NCBI GenBank assembly: GCA_030745875.1
Contig: JASLNT010000001.1
Coordinates: 102,297-166,296, forward strand
Origin: Phycisphaerae bacterium
GTDB taxonomy: Bacteria > Planctomycetota > Phycisphaerae > SM23-33
Direction: 5' to 3'
Length of the DNA stretch: 64,000 nt
The translations under genes and the position numbers were made by a program. Position 1 is the stretch's first letter; the number at the start of each line of letters is the position of its first letter. Shown here piece by piece: positions 10,086-18,599 of this stretch. Under the pieces are notes generated by a model that was given only the letters and a program-made list of their open reading frames with translations, made no database searches and was not told where the DNA came from.

Positions 10086-11411
10086 CTACTGCCAGCCTAC
10101 ATAAAACGTGGCGTTATAGATACGCCGATCGGCGCCGCGTTTGGGCTTGGGCAGGTCCGCTGGCGCGGGCGATGCATTGCGATAGACCCACAAGGCCAGA
10201 GCGTTGTAAACGAACACCTCCTCTCGCGAATCGCCCAAGGCGTCGAAATGCTGGGCGAAGTGCGAACCATAGCCCGAACGGGCTTTTGCGGGCGGAAACG
10301 GAAACTCAGCGACGATCTTTCCGCTCCCGTCCAGAAGCACCGGAGGTCCCTTGTGGCGGCGATACAGCAGCAGGAAACTTCGGTTCCTGACCCCCGACCA
10401 ACCGTCAATCGTACTGGCGATGGTGATCCCGCCCTGGGGCGCAGTTCGCCATAACTCATTGCCAACCTTGTCGTAGCAGTAAACGATTCCGCCTTTGGGG
10501 TCACGCGAGTTAATTCGATCAACGAACACAACCTGCTTGCCCGATTTGCCCGCCGCGAACGCGCCGATTACCGCGTGCTGCGAGTGCTTATGCGGTTTTC
10601 GCCAGAGGATCTTCCCATCGGTATTCAGCAGAACGCTGTCGCTGCTGCAAGCAATCGCAATCTCCGGTTTGCCGTCACCATCCATGTCGTCGATATCGAG
10701 GGCGTCATTGTGATCGTGGATACTTCGGCTTTTCCGGAATTCCCAGCGGACCTCGCCATCGTGATTGAAGAGCGTGTAACCGCAAAGCAGTTCATCACGA
10801 CCATCGCCATCGACGTCGATATTCATCGGGAAGTGCCCCGTAGCGAGTGATTTTTTCCACCTGAGCTTCAGGTCTTTGTCGTACACCCAGATGTTCGTGT
10901 AGCGATCCTTGATCACCAGGTCGTTGGGGCGCGATGCTCCGGCGAAATTGGCAATCAGAATGCTGTCATTGCTCGGCGCCGGGGCCTCCTGCTCGACCTT
11001 CCCGGTAGCCCCATTGAGAATGCGAAGGGTCTTGCCCTCGATAACGATCACTTCGTTTTCCTTGTCGTTATCCCAGTCGTAGATCTGAACGGCGACGTCG
11101 GAACTCAGGCTTCTATGTTTCGCATCAGCCTTTCCGCGGCGCCAGAGAATCTTGCCCTCCAGGTCAAGCGCTGTGATGCAGGTAATCTGCTGACCGGCGC
11201 TTTGGACAAAGACAACATCGGCCTGTCGGTCTCCGTCCAGATCGCCGAACCGAGCGACCATACCGCCGAAATCCTTCAGATCGATCTTGCGGATACACTC
11301 TGGTTTGCCCGCCGATTTGCCAACAGACGGCAGATTCTTCGGGGCCGCTGTGCCAATCTCAAGACCGCCCGTGGCAAGCACGAACGCCATAACGCCAAAC
11401 AGTTCTCTCAT
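10086..11411 (-). CDS. Secreted FG-GAP/VCBS beta-propeller protein
   Basis: About 441 residues from the ATG at 11411, which opens MRELFGVMAFVLATGG, a signal peptide; upstream in-frame sequence is not signal-like. The protein contains repeated calcium-binding-type blades: GDLDGDRQADVVFV, WDNDKENEVIVI, MNIDVDGDGRDELLC and DDMDGDGKPEIAIA. This pattern is the FG-GAP/VCBS repeat of eight-bladed propellers, found in integrin-like proteins and in the rhamnogalacturonan lyase family. A lyase function is possible, but I see no motif that proves it. It is the first gene of the minus-strand locus. Its promoter and leader closely match those of the next gene. Confidence 0.75.
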   Translation of the reverse strand: MRELFGVMAFVLATGGLEIGTAAPKNLPSVGKSAGKPECIRKIDLKDFGGMVARFGDLDGDRQADVVFVQSAGQQITCITALDLEGKILWRRGKADAKHRSLSSDVAVQIYDWDNDKENEVIVIEGKTLRILNGATGKVEQEAPAPSNDSILIANFAGASRPNDLVIKDRYTNIWVYDKDLKLRWKKSLATGHFPMNIDVDGDGRDELLCGYTLFNHDGEVRWEFRKSRSIHDHNDALDIDDMDGDGKPEIAIACSSDSVLLNTDGKILWRKPHKHSQHAVIGAFAAGKSGKQVVFVDRINSRDPKGGIVYCYDKVGNELWRTAPQGGITIASTIDGWSGVRNRSFLLLYRRHKGPPVLLDGSGKIVAEFPFPPAKARSGYGSHFAQHFDALGDSREEVFVYNALALWVYRNASPAPADLPKPKRGADRRIYNATFYVGWQ

Positions 11412-11437
11412 CGGAATCTCCCAGTCGCAGATCCCCG

Positions 11438-11446
11438 ATAATATCA
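11438..11446 (-). promoter_or_regulatory. Extended -10 promoter of the FG-GAP gene
   Basis: On the minus strand the sequence reads GCGTGATATTATCGGGG, an extended -10 (TG, one base, TATTAT). It lies about 27 bases before the start codon, and nearly the same sequence precedes the next gene at 10065-10073. The -35 is weak, as expected for an extended -10. Confidence 0.5.
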
Positions 11447-11514
11447 CGCCGCACGCCGCGGGAAAACAACCGGCTACACATTTGTTATGAGGTGAGGCGA
11501 CGACGATGCGGACA

Positions 11515-11889
11515 TCACAGCCCAAAGTACTCCATCAGCCCCAGGAAGAACCTGATGCTGCCGAATATGATCGCTCCCCAACTTATATAGTAGATAGGTT
11601 GGCCTCCGTAGCCTTGTTCAATGAGCGGCAGCACGACGCCGCCAACGACGGTGACAGCGCCCATCAGCATGGTATTCACTCCGGCGGCGCTGAATCCCAA
11701 ACCTTTGCCCGAGTCGTAACGCGTCCGGATGACGTCCGCAACCAAGTCGGTCGCCGCCTTTGGATCAAGCCCTTTTGCAACGAGTAACGCCTCGATGTGC
11801 TCCTCGGCCGCACCGCTTTTGATCTGTTCCAACGCAATGGCGCGCATCTCAGCCGTCAGAACGTCTTCAGGATTTTCATGCTCGTTCAT
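11515..11889 (-). CDS. Small two-helix membrane protein with N-terminal helical domain
   Basis: The protein has 124 residues and I do not recognise its family. The first 60 residues are hydrophilic and helical (ALEQIKSGAAEEHIEALLVAKGLDP), with the spacing of a small UBA-like or tandem helix motif. Two membrane segments follow, GVNTMLMGAVTVVGGVVLPL and YYISWGAIIFGSIRFFLGLM. The next gene upstream has the same architecture, so the two are probably diverged paralogues of one operon. The ATG at 11889 lacks a strong ribosome binding site. Function unknown. Confidence 0.6.
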   Translation of the reverse strand: MNEHENPEDVLTAEMRAIALEQIKSGAAEEHIEALLVAKGLDPKAATDLVADVIRTRYDSGKGLGFSAAGVNTMLMGAVTVVGGVVLPLIEQGYGGQPIYYISWGAIIFGSIRFFLGLMEYFGL

Positions 11890-11979
11890 TTGCGATCACT
11901 GTACTTGCCGTTCGCCAACGTTCATTGCCCGACGCGCCCGCCAACATCAAGACACCCGGCGGGGCAGTCATTTTCTGCG

Positions 11980-12321
11980 TTATTCACTTCCGGGTTTACC
12001 GTGCCAGACGTATCCTCCATAGGCAAAGAGCCCGCCCGGTACGAGAACCGCCCATCCCGACCCAGTGCTTACGAAGGTCAGCGCCATAATGACAAGCCCG
12101 AGAATCATAATGACCGGACCGGCGGCCAGTCCGGCCGACTCCCGCTGCTCTCGTCGCTCACGACGCCCCTCGACCGCTCCCGTGATGATCTCGTGGGTCT
12201 CTTCGGGGGAATACCCCGCTGTCGCCAGGTCTCTGCGCACCGCAGACAGGCGCTTGCCGTTACTGACGTCCTCAGCCACAATTCGAATCATCTGCTCTTT
12301 GGTGAACATCGGTTTGTCCAT
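11980..12321 (-). CDS. Small two-helix membrane protein, paralogue-like
   Basis: The protein has 113 residues. It begins with a charged helical region (MFTKEQMIRIVAEDVSNGKR, then AVRRDLATAGYSPEETHEII) and ends with two membrane helices (AAGPVIMILGLVIMALTFVS and WAVLVPGGLFAYGGYVW). Architecture and size match the gene 90 bases downstream. The start may be at 12321 or 12309. The helical part looks like a 'short C-terminal' or tandem-helix domain that holds an oligomer or a partner at the membrane, but this is a guess from shape only. No function is assigned. Confidence 0.6.
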   Translation of the reverse strand: MDKPMFTKEQMIRIVAEDVSNGKRLSAVRRDLATAGYSPEETHEIITGAVEGRRERREQRESAGLAAGPVIMILGLVIMALTFVSTGSGWAVLVPGGLFAYGGYVWHGKPGSE

Positions 12322-12558
12322 AAGTCCAACATACTCCAGATTGCGGTTATCCGGTCACTGGCTCCATTCACCCGCAAATGAACTGGACGGCTCCCCGGCC
12401 GCAAGCACCGCCTCTCCCTAGTCAGGTCCTATCCGCATGTGAACATATCATAAACAGCGGACAGATTCCGGGCAAGTTCCTTCCTGAGTTTCGACAGTAA
12501 ACGGCGATTGTCACCCAATCCCGCAATCAACTGCGATGCAGTTTCATGTCTGCGGCGG

Positions 12559-15066
12559 TCATTCTATCGAAAACTCCACCGCCGGTTGTCCCTGGTCGGC
12601 GTCGAACTTGTAACCGCTCTTGATTACCGCCGTGACCAGGACAATGTAAGCCCCCGACGCCTGACGCCTGCCTGTTTTCCACTTGAGCAGCGCCTGGCCC
12701 TTTTCCGAGGTGAAGCCCTGCAGAGACGTTACAAGCTCACCGCTGGTGTCGATTACTTCGGCGAACACCTGGGCTCCGCCCAGAGGGATCCCTCCGGCTC
12801 CGACGACGTCAGCGGTGATCTCGACTGTTTCCCCGCCCCGGAAAGCGTCAACTTCGACCGGATCGCCCTTGTTGTCGGCCCCCCACGTAGTCAGAGTTTC
12901 CACGACCGCCTCCGGAAGCCCTTTGGGCGAGTCGACGATGATCGGCGGCCCATCGGCTCCGGTTCCGAAGTTCAGTCGCAGTATCACAAAGTCAAGCAGG
13001 TCGACGCGTCCGTCGCCGTTGAAGTCGGCGCTGTCTTCGGCGGGCGGTCCGCCGAACTGGGCGACGAAATTGGCGTAGTCGGTTCCGTCGACGATATCGT
13101 CGCCATTGGTGTCGCCCGGAACGAGCGGGGGGCGGGCCCACTCGGTTGAAGCCATGACGTATGGAGCCGCCATATTCGTGTTCAACCATGCATCCAGCAG
13201 ATACTCGCCCTCGTTGGCGAGAAACGCGTTCTGCTTATTGTTCGCAAGGTACAGGAACTGGATGTACTCCCAACTGGTCGGCTGGTAGAGCAGATCGATC
13301 GCCGCATATGCGGCGCCCTGGGGCGGATTGAGAGTGATCCGGTCCCAATGACGATATCTTCCTCCGGAGCCCGGGTCTCCGTATTGACTGGCGGGAACGG
13401 GGAGAGTGTTGCGAATCCCGGATGCGTCATAGCTCATACCGTACGGGGGAATTCGATTGTCTTTCGAGACATAATTGTTCAGAACGAAGTGGAAGGTGTC
13501 GTAGTGCGATCCGGCGGGCTGGGACGCCAGTTGCCCCAGCGTCTTGTTCACTGCTCCGCTGACTCGGTCGTAACTCAGAGACATGTCGGCGGGGTAGCCC
13601 AGGGTCCGCAACTGCTGAGCCCATTGCTGGGTCATCGCGTAATGGGCCTCGTATATTTTCGTGTTGGGGTCGTGGAGATCGATTATCGATTTGACGGGCG
13701 TTTCAGGCGTCTGGTCTCCGTCAAGATCCAGGGTCGCAACGACTCCGTACTTACCGTCCTCTCGGAGCAGACTGCCCCCGGAGTCATACCATCGAATGTT
13801 AACCCACATCCGCCGCCCTTCGGGATATCCGCTGATAAGCTTGTGCCCAGTCAGGTTTACAATCTTGAGCGTTTGCCCTTCGACCGTGATCGAGGCGGCC
13901 TGGCTGAGTTGCTTCTGGGCTCGGAGCTTTCCATCGTCAAGCGCCGCAATCTGATCGCTGGTCAGCCCCCCGCCCAGGCGGAGTTCGTTTCTCGCATCGA
14001 GATACTTGATCACGTCGGGCATCCAGTAGTTTCCGCCCGTCAGGTCGTGCATGGGCAGATCCTTGCGGACGGGCGGGTTCTTGTTGCATCCCCGCCCGGT
14101 CACGGGGCGCATATGACAGGTTTGGCAGGTAAAGAGACGGGTTGCTCCGTCTTCGTAGTCGCCTGAAGCGCCGGCTATAATCGAACTTTCGTACGAAGCC
14201 CGGATCGCACCGGCCTGGAGTTCAACCGGAAGTTGGTGGTAGCTCGATACGGGCGTCTGGGCCAGCAGGCTTGCCTTGTGCTCGCTGAATGTGCGTTCGA
14301 CGACCCCGTACATGAACGGAAAGTTGTTGAAGGCGGCTTTGTTGGCGACGGCGCCGCCCAACTGCCCGCTGAACGTTCCCTGGGCAAGAGGGGTCTGCGC
14401 CCCGTTGTTGTGCGCCAGGTCCCCCACCGCCGAGTTCGACACGTCGTGGCAGGTTCCGCAGAGATCCGATGAACGATGGAAGTTTGATGACAGGACCTTG
14501 TGCTTGGCGTCTGCATCCGAGTAGGGACCTATTTTCTGGTTGCCGCCCCACAACGACCCCATTCCGCTTCCGTAATAGGCATCCGGCGGATTACCGCCGT
14601 CGTTGGCGATATACGGCGCGTTCATTTCTCCGGCGTGCTCGGAGTTGTCGGGGTTGGTGAGTTTGTGGCAGTAGTCGCAGTCGACACCGTCGTCGTCACC
14701 CGCGGCAAGGCCCGATCCGTCCGTAGGCGTCGAGCGCCCTGCAAGCCAACCGGTCGTCGAATGACAGCGGATGCACAGATCGCCCACGCCGTCGAAGTCC
14801 TGTTCGGCTATGGCGACGGTCGCCCAGAAGATCGGATCGCGCCCCGCGTTAGCCATCATGCTCCCGCGCCACGTGTGGGCCGGTTCAACCGCAGTGTTGT
14901 ACCCGCCGTGACAGTTGTCGCATTTGTCTGGGGATTCGAGATTGCTGACCTCGCCCGGCTGGGTCCCGGGAAGCTCAATGTCAGACGGAACCACCAACGC
15001 CGCAACAGCAACGGCGCTGAGAATCAGGAGAATCGCACAGACTTTCACGATACGGGACGAGTTCAT
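12559..15066 (-). CDS. Exported pentahaem cytochrome c with dockerin repeat
   Basis: The protein has 835 residues. The ATG at 15066 has an AAGGAG site and opens a signal or anchor helix (VCAILLILSAVAVAALVV). Five c-type haem motifs are visible at about residues 49 (CDNCH), 98 (CIRCH), 130 (CDYCH), 203 (CGTCH) and 314 (CQTCH), with intervening histidines, as in the cytochrome c554/doubled-CxxCH group. Residues about 651-701 are a dockerin type I pair of calcium loops (GDTNGDDIVDGTDY and DFNGDGRVDLLDF). A C-terminal beta domain of roughly 100 residues resembles an Ig-like or FN3 module. It is probably an electron carrier or oxidoreductase in the envelope. A dockerin on a multihaem protein is unusual. 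Confidence 0.8.
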   Translation of the reverse strand: MNSSRIVKVCAILLILSAVAVAALVVPSDIELPGTQPGEVSNLESPDKCDNCHGGYNTAVEPAHTWRGSMMANAGRDPIFWATVAIAEQDFDGVGDLCIRCHSTTGWLAGRSTPTDGSGLAAGDDDGVDCDYCHKLTNPDNSEHAGEMNAPYIANDGGNPPDAYYGSGMGSLWGGNQKIGPYSDADAKHKVLSSNFHRSSDLCGTCHDVSNSAVGDLAHNNGAQTPLAQGTFSGQLGGAVANKAAFNNFPFMYGVVERTFSEHKASLLAQTPVSSYHQLPVELQAGAIRASYESSIIAGASGDYEDGATRLFTCQTCHMRPVTGRGCNKNPPVRKDLPMHDLTGGNYWMPDVIKYLDARNELRLGGGLTSDQIAALDDGKLRAQKQLSQAASITVEGQTLKIVNLTGHKLISGYPEGRRMWVNIRWYDSGGSLLREDGKYGVVATLDLDGDQTPETPVKSIIDLHDPNTKIYEAHYAMTQQWAQQLRTLGYPADMSLSYDRVSGAVNKTLGQLASQPAGSHYDTFHFVLNNYVSKDNRIPPYGMSYDASGIRNTLPVPASQYGDPGSGGRYRHWDRITLNPPQGAAYAAIDLLYQPTSWEYIQFLYLANNKQNAFLANEGEYLLDAWLNTNMAAPYVMASTEWARPPLVPGDTNGDDIVDGTDYANFVAQFGGPPAEDSADFNGDGRVDLLDFVILRLNFGTGADGPPIIVDSPKGLPEAVVETLTTWGADNKGDPVEVDAFRGGETVEITADVVGAGGIPLGGAQVFAEVIDTSGELVTSLQGFTSEKGQALLKWKTGRRQASGAYIVLVTAVIKSGYKFDADQGQPAVEFSIE

Positions 15067-15215
15067 CGCTCAACTCCTTCTCACAGGCAAACCACCCCGC
15101 GCCAAACGCAATTGAAGACTGATTCGATCCGCATCATCAGCCGCTCCTGAGACGCAAAGAAGCATCTGCTCCGTTGAACTGTCAACCACTACATGCCCGT
15201 CAAATCGACAAATTA

Positions 15216-15243
15216 ATTATCAGCATAACTCGTATGATGTCAA
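15216..15243 (-). promoter_or_regulatory. Sigma-70 promoter for the pentahaem cytochrome
   Basis: The minus strand carries TTGACA at 15243-15238, a 16-base spacer and GATAAT at 15221-15216. This is a good -35/-10 pair in an AT-rich patch, about 150 bases upstream of the cytochrome start codon. The remaining intergenic sequence shows no gene. Confidence 0.5.
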
Positions 15244-15289
15244 GGGCAAAGAAAGACTTGAGGACCCGGCGCCCCATGTGTTCCAAAGC

Positions 15290-15427
15290 TCAGCGTCCCC
15301 CGAGCAACTCCGTGCATGCATCGGTGGAAATGCAGTTGTAGCCCAGCCGCTCTGCAATAATGCGCGCAACGGTGGTTTTTCCGACAAGCGGGGCTCCGCC
15401 GATGTAAATCACCCTGGAGAACTTCAT
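15290..15427 (-). pseudogene. Truncated P-loop kinase remnant
   Basis: A 45-residue reading frame starts at the ATG at 15427 and overlaps the stop of the acetyltransferase by four bases (ATGA). It begins with a perfect Walker A region (IYIGGAPLVGKTTVARIIAE) followed by LGYNCISTD, the start of an adenylate-kinase-like or AAA_33-type small-molecule kinase. Such proteins are normally 150-250 residues, but this one stops after STDACTELLGGR. No Walker B or lid follows, so it is most likely the remnant of a truncated gene. A genuine short peptide cannot be excluded. Confidence 0.6.
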
Positions 15428-15858
15428 TCGATGTTCGCCTGAATCGTTTTGGCCATGGAGAGTCTCGGTTCGGCGAGGTATCCGTTGGCCTCGTAGAACT
15501 CCTCGACCAGATCGTTTCCGTCCAGAACCTGCAGGTTGATCTTCACGCAACCCAGCGAGGCCAGGCGGCTTTCGGCGTGACTCAGAAGCTGCGAGCCGAT
15601 CCCCCGACGCTGATGCTTGCGGTCCACCGCCAACGAGTAGATCCATCCCCTGTGCCCGTCGTACCCCGCCATAATCGTGCCGACCACGCGGTCATCGCTG
15701 ACGGCTACAAACAACAGACCGTCGCCGAAGGCGAGCTTCTTGTCGATCACCAGCACTGGAGCATTGCGCGGGGCCTTGTAAGCAAACACCCGCTTCCAGA
15801 GATCGATAACCTGATCTCGATGAACCGCGTTGTCGAATGCAACGATCTCAGTTTCCAT
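15424..15858 (-). CDS. GNAT family N-acetyltransferase
   Basis: The protein has 144 residues from the ATG at 15858, which has an AAAGGAG site. It shows the GNAT fold: GTIMAGYDGHRGWIYSLAVD (beta strand 4), then the acetyl-CoA pyrophosphate loop RKHQRRGIGSQLL (R/QxxGxG/A), and the late motif VEEFYEANGYLAEPR. It transfers an acetyl group from acetyl-CoA to an amine; the YpeA/RimI-like length gives no substrate. The stop codon overlaps the start of the truncated kinase by four bases. Confidence 0.85.
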   Translation of the reverse strand: METEIVAFDNAVHRDQVIDLWKRVFAYKAPRNAPVLVIDKKLAFGDGLLFVAVSDDRVVGTIMAGYDGHRGWIYSLAVDRKHQRRGIGSQLLSHAESRLASLGCVKINLQVLDGNDLVEEFYEANGYLAEPRLSMAKTIQANIE

Positions 15859-15901
15859 AGTGCTCCTTTCATCGCCCGCTGACATTGCTCACGAGCGTTG
15901 C

Positions 15902-15910
15902 ATAATAACA
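15902..15910 (-). promoter_or_regulatory. Extended -10 promoter of the acetyltransferase
   Basis: The minus strand reads GGCGTGTTATTATGC, with TG, one base, TATTAT, about 44 bases before the start codon at 15858. It belongs to the GTGnTAtnaT series seen at several genes of this window. Confidence 0.45.
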
Positions 15911-15951
15911 CGCCGAAGCTCAGGCCGCCTTCGTTTGTTCCGCATCATAAT

Positions 15952-16740
15952 TCAGCCCGTTATGAACGCGTGCAATCGGTTGTAAAAATCCTCGGGGTTA
16001 TCGCTCATCGGAAAATGACCGCTGTGCCCTATCTCGACTTTCGGAATGTCCCGAACGGCCTTCACCGTGGGGTGTTCGGAATTCCTGCTCCCGTAGAAAT
16101 AGGCCTTTCGGCAATCCAGAGCATCGAACAAGTCCAGCAGTTCATTGCTGTCAGACCGGGCGACCAGCGATTCGGAGCTTCGGTGGAGAACATCGGCGTT
16201 AGTGGAGTCTACGGCGGCGTAGCCCGGTCCCGAGTCTGCGTATCTTGCTCGCATTTTGGGTATTATCTCGGCTGCAATAACGTCCGGGCCGGCGTTCTTC
16301 ATTCCTCGACTGCACATATCGCTATCCTCGATGAAATCGCAATCATCACCGGTCAGGTTGCCTTCAACATTTGCGAATGTCTCCACAGAGTTCAGAATTC
16401 CAGCGGGCAGAAGCAAACCGACAGCCCCGCCCATACTGTGGGCGACCAGGTGCAGCTTCCCGTGTGGAAACCGCGCCAGGAATTCAGCGACCACTTGCCC
16501 CTGGGCCTTCATCGTGTAGGGGAAATCGCCCGGCTTGTCAGAGTCCCCGAACCCGACAAGATCCATCGCCAATACAGAATACTCCGCAAAATCACTGCGA
16601 TCCCAGATGTAGCAATAGGTATCCCTGGAGCAAGCAAGCCCATGAATCAACAGGAGCAAGTCCGGCCCGGCCCGGCGGACATTGGCGGCGACCTCAAACG
16701 ACTTACCGTCAAACGATACCCGGAAACGTTCAGTATTCAT
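15952..16740 (-). CDS. Alpha/beta hydrolase
   Basis: The protein has 262 residues. The ATG at 16740 was chosen for the GGGAG site eight bases before it; a TTG 18 bases upstream is also in frame. Features of the family are an oxyanion-hole HG in LLLIHGLACSRDTY, the nucleophile elbow in HLVAHSMGGAVG (GxSxG with H before S) and the histidine in IGHSGHFPM. No signal peptide is seen, so it is probably cytoplasmic. Relatives act on esters, lactones or haloalkanes; the substrate is unknown. Confidence 0.85.
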   Translation of the reverse strand: MNTERFRVSFDGKSFEVAANVRRAGPDLLLLIHGLACSRDTYCYIWDRSDFAEYSVLAMDLVGFGDSDKPGDFPYTMKAQGQVVAEFLARFPHGKLHLVAHSMGGAVGLLLPAGILNSVETFANVEGNLTGDDCDFIEDSDMCSRGMKNAGPDVIAAEIIPKMRARYADSGPGYAAVDSTNADVLHRSSESLVARSDSNELLDLFDALDCRKAYFYGSRNSEHPTVKAVRDIPKVEIGHSGHFPMSDNPEDFYNRLHAFITG

Positions 16741-16805
16741 GTTGTGGGCTCCCGACAATCCAGCGTAAACACAATATCGAAACCAACCACCACTACGCAG
16801 GCGAG

Positions 16806-17366
16806 CTAGCCGAGTTTCACCGCCGTACCGTACACGAGCAGTTCAGCGGCGGTTCCAACTACGCTGGTGGTCATGTAGCGAACATTTATTATCGCATCGG
16901 CGTCCAATGCGGCGGCTTCGGCGGTCATCCTGGCGGTCGACGCGGTGCGGGCTTTGCCCATCATCTCGGTGTATTCGGTAAGCTCCCCGCCAAGCAGAAG
17001 GCGAACTATCGCAGACAGATCCTTACCCAGCGAAACCGCGAAGACGGTGTGCCCCTGAACAAGCCCCAGAATTTCAGAGACATCCTTGCCCGGAACCTTG
17101 TCGGAGTTCAACAGAAGGACCGATCCGTCAGTCTCCGGCCCGGCGGGAGCCTCCCGGCCGGCCATGCTTTGAAATCGCTTCCGTTCGCACGCAAGCGTTC
17201 CCAGCACTACAAGTATCCCGCCCAACAGGCAGAACACAGCAATCTTCAACCACAGCGGTATGACCGGATCGTCGGCGACAAGAACATGCCACGGCAAGCC
17301 CCCAAACACCGAAACGAACAGGCCCAACACAAACGCCAGCGAACCAATCTGTCGAATTGCCTTCAT
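16806..17366 (-). CDS. Membrane protein with YbjQ/UPF0145 domain
   Basis: The protein has 186 residues. Two N-terminal hydrophobic segments (SLAFVLGLFVSVFGGLPW and PLWLKIAVFCLLGGILVVLG) anchor it to the membrane. The C-terminal half is the YbjQ-type pentamer domain: GGELTEYTEMMGKARTASTA, then AEAAALDADAIINVRYMTTS and the ending AELLVYGTAVKL. The family was named for putative heavy-metal binding, but its role is not settled. The start ATG at 17366 has an AAAGGG site. It is 65 bases upstream of the hydrolase gene and may be co-transcribed with it. Confidence 0.85.
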   Translation of the reverse strand: MKAIRQIGSLAFVLGLFVSVFGGLPWHVLVADDPVIPLWLKIAVFCLLGGILVVLGTLACERKRFQSMAGREAPAGPETDGSVLLLNSDKVPGKDVSEILGLVQGHTVFAVSLGKDLSAIVRLLLGGELTEYTEMMGKARTASTARMTAEAAALDADAIINVRYMTTSVVGTAAELLVYGTAVKLG

Positions 17367-17552
17367 AGCTTGCCCTTTCCATATTGCCGAGGATCACCGG
17401 AATTCGGAGCCCAACGCTATTGTACGCGCACATCCCGCAAGACCAATCTTTTTCGAACTGTCAGCAAGAACAAGAACGCCGCAATTGTTACAGAAGTCTC
17501 CTGCTAACGCCGTTTCCGTCGACTGGTTGTTGTTAATTCACCTCCCCGATGA

Positions 17553-17558
17553 TATTCT
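17553..17558 (+). promoter_or_regulatory. Extended -10 promoter of the HExxH protein gene
   Basis: The plus strand reads CCGATGATATTCTGCCC, with TG, one base, TATTCT. It is 40 bases upstream of the start codon at 17598 and resembles the extended -10 elements of other genes here. Confidence 0.4.
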
Positions 17559-17597
17559 GCCCGCGAGCCATCCCCCGGAGGTTTGAAGGAATGAAAC

Positions 17598-18581
17598 ATG
17601 CTTAGAAGATTGTTCTTGTCGGCAGTGTCGGCTCTTGTGATTTCGGTTGGCGTGTTTATGGCGACCGGCGCTGTCGGCGGCGCCAAAACGGACAAGAAGC
17701 CGTCGAGCGATTCGGAGAGAATCGCCAAACTGCTGAAGACGCGCGACCCGTTCTACAAACAGCACATCGCGGTCGACGGGGTGCTGATTGTCAGTTCGGA
17801 GAAAGTCTCCAAGTACGCGCTGGCCGAAGCAGCGCATCTGATGCGGAAGATGCTGGCGAATCGACCGGACGTTATGAAGAAAGTCGCCGCGCGGAACGTT
17901 TACATAGGCGTGATGGCGTACAATGAAATGACCACCGACATGCCCGAGTGTCGCGGAATGTCGCCCTGGTGGGACATGCGAGCCCGCGGGCTGGGCGGGA
18001 ACCCGCTGATCTGCGCCGAGGAGAACCTGCTGTGCTTCAAAGGCGATCCCTGGGGCGGAGAGAGCATCTTCGTCCACGAATTCGGGCACATCATTCAGGG
18101 CGCGATCGCGCAACTGGACGGAAGGTCCAAAGAGAGTTTTCAGGAGATGTTCGAAAAAGCCAGGAAAACCGGACGGTACCGCGGATACGGAATGAACAAC
18201 ACCGGAGAATTCTGGGCCGAAGGCGTCCAGGCGTGGTTCAACTGCAACGGGACGATGAGAGGGAAATTCGCCGGAGGCCAGAGTTCGCTGGAAGTCGTCG
18301 GGCCTGACGGCAAGCACGTTTGCCACATCACCACGCGTAAACAGATAAAAGAACATCTGCCCGAGTTGGCGAAACTTCTCGACAGCTCGTTTCGAAAGAA
18401 CGCCTGGGTCTACACGCCCCCAGCCAAACGACTGGATCAACCGCACCTGCGCGGTTACGACCCGACCAAGGCGCCGGTCTTCCGCTGGCCGAAGAAAGTC
18501 GTCGAAGCCTTCAACCGAATCGACGCCAAGATGAAAGCCGCCAAAGCCGCCAAAGCCAAAAAGCAAAAACAGCGCAAGTAG
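17598..18581 (+). CDS. Secreted HExxH (gluzincin-like) protein
   Basis: The protein has 327 residues with a signal peptide (LFLSAVSALVISVGVFMATG). Residues 160-164 form HEFGH, the zinc-binding HExxH signature, and a second acidic motif GEFWAEGVQAWF at 203-214 supplies a candidate third ligand. This geometry fits gluzincins of the anthrax lethal factor-like family, which occur widely in planctomycetes as secreted hypothetical proteins. It may cleave peptides or have a structural role. The C-terminus is lysine/alanine rich. An AAGGAA site precedes the ATG. It is convergent with the following gene, with an 18-base gap and no obvious terminator. Confidence 0.75.
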   Translation: MLRRLFLSAVSALVISVGVFMATGAVGGAKTDKKPSSDSERIAKLLKTRDPFYKQHIAVDGVLIVSSEKVSKYALAEAAHLMRKMLANRPDVMKKVAARNVYIGVMAYNEMTTDMPECRGMSPWWDMRARGLGGNPLICAEENLLCFKGDPWGGESIFVHEFGHIIQGAIAQLDGRSKESFQEMFEKARKTGRYRGYGMNNTGEFWAEGVQAWFNCNGTMRGKFAGGQSSLEVVGPDGKHVCHITTRKQIKEHLPELAKLLDSSFRKNAWVYTPPAKRLDQPHLRGYDPTKAPVFRWPKKVVEAFNRIDAKMKAAKAAKAKKQKQRK

Positions 18582-18599
18582 GCCCGTCCGCTGAAGCGT

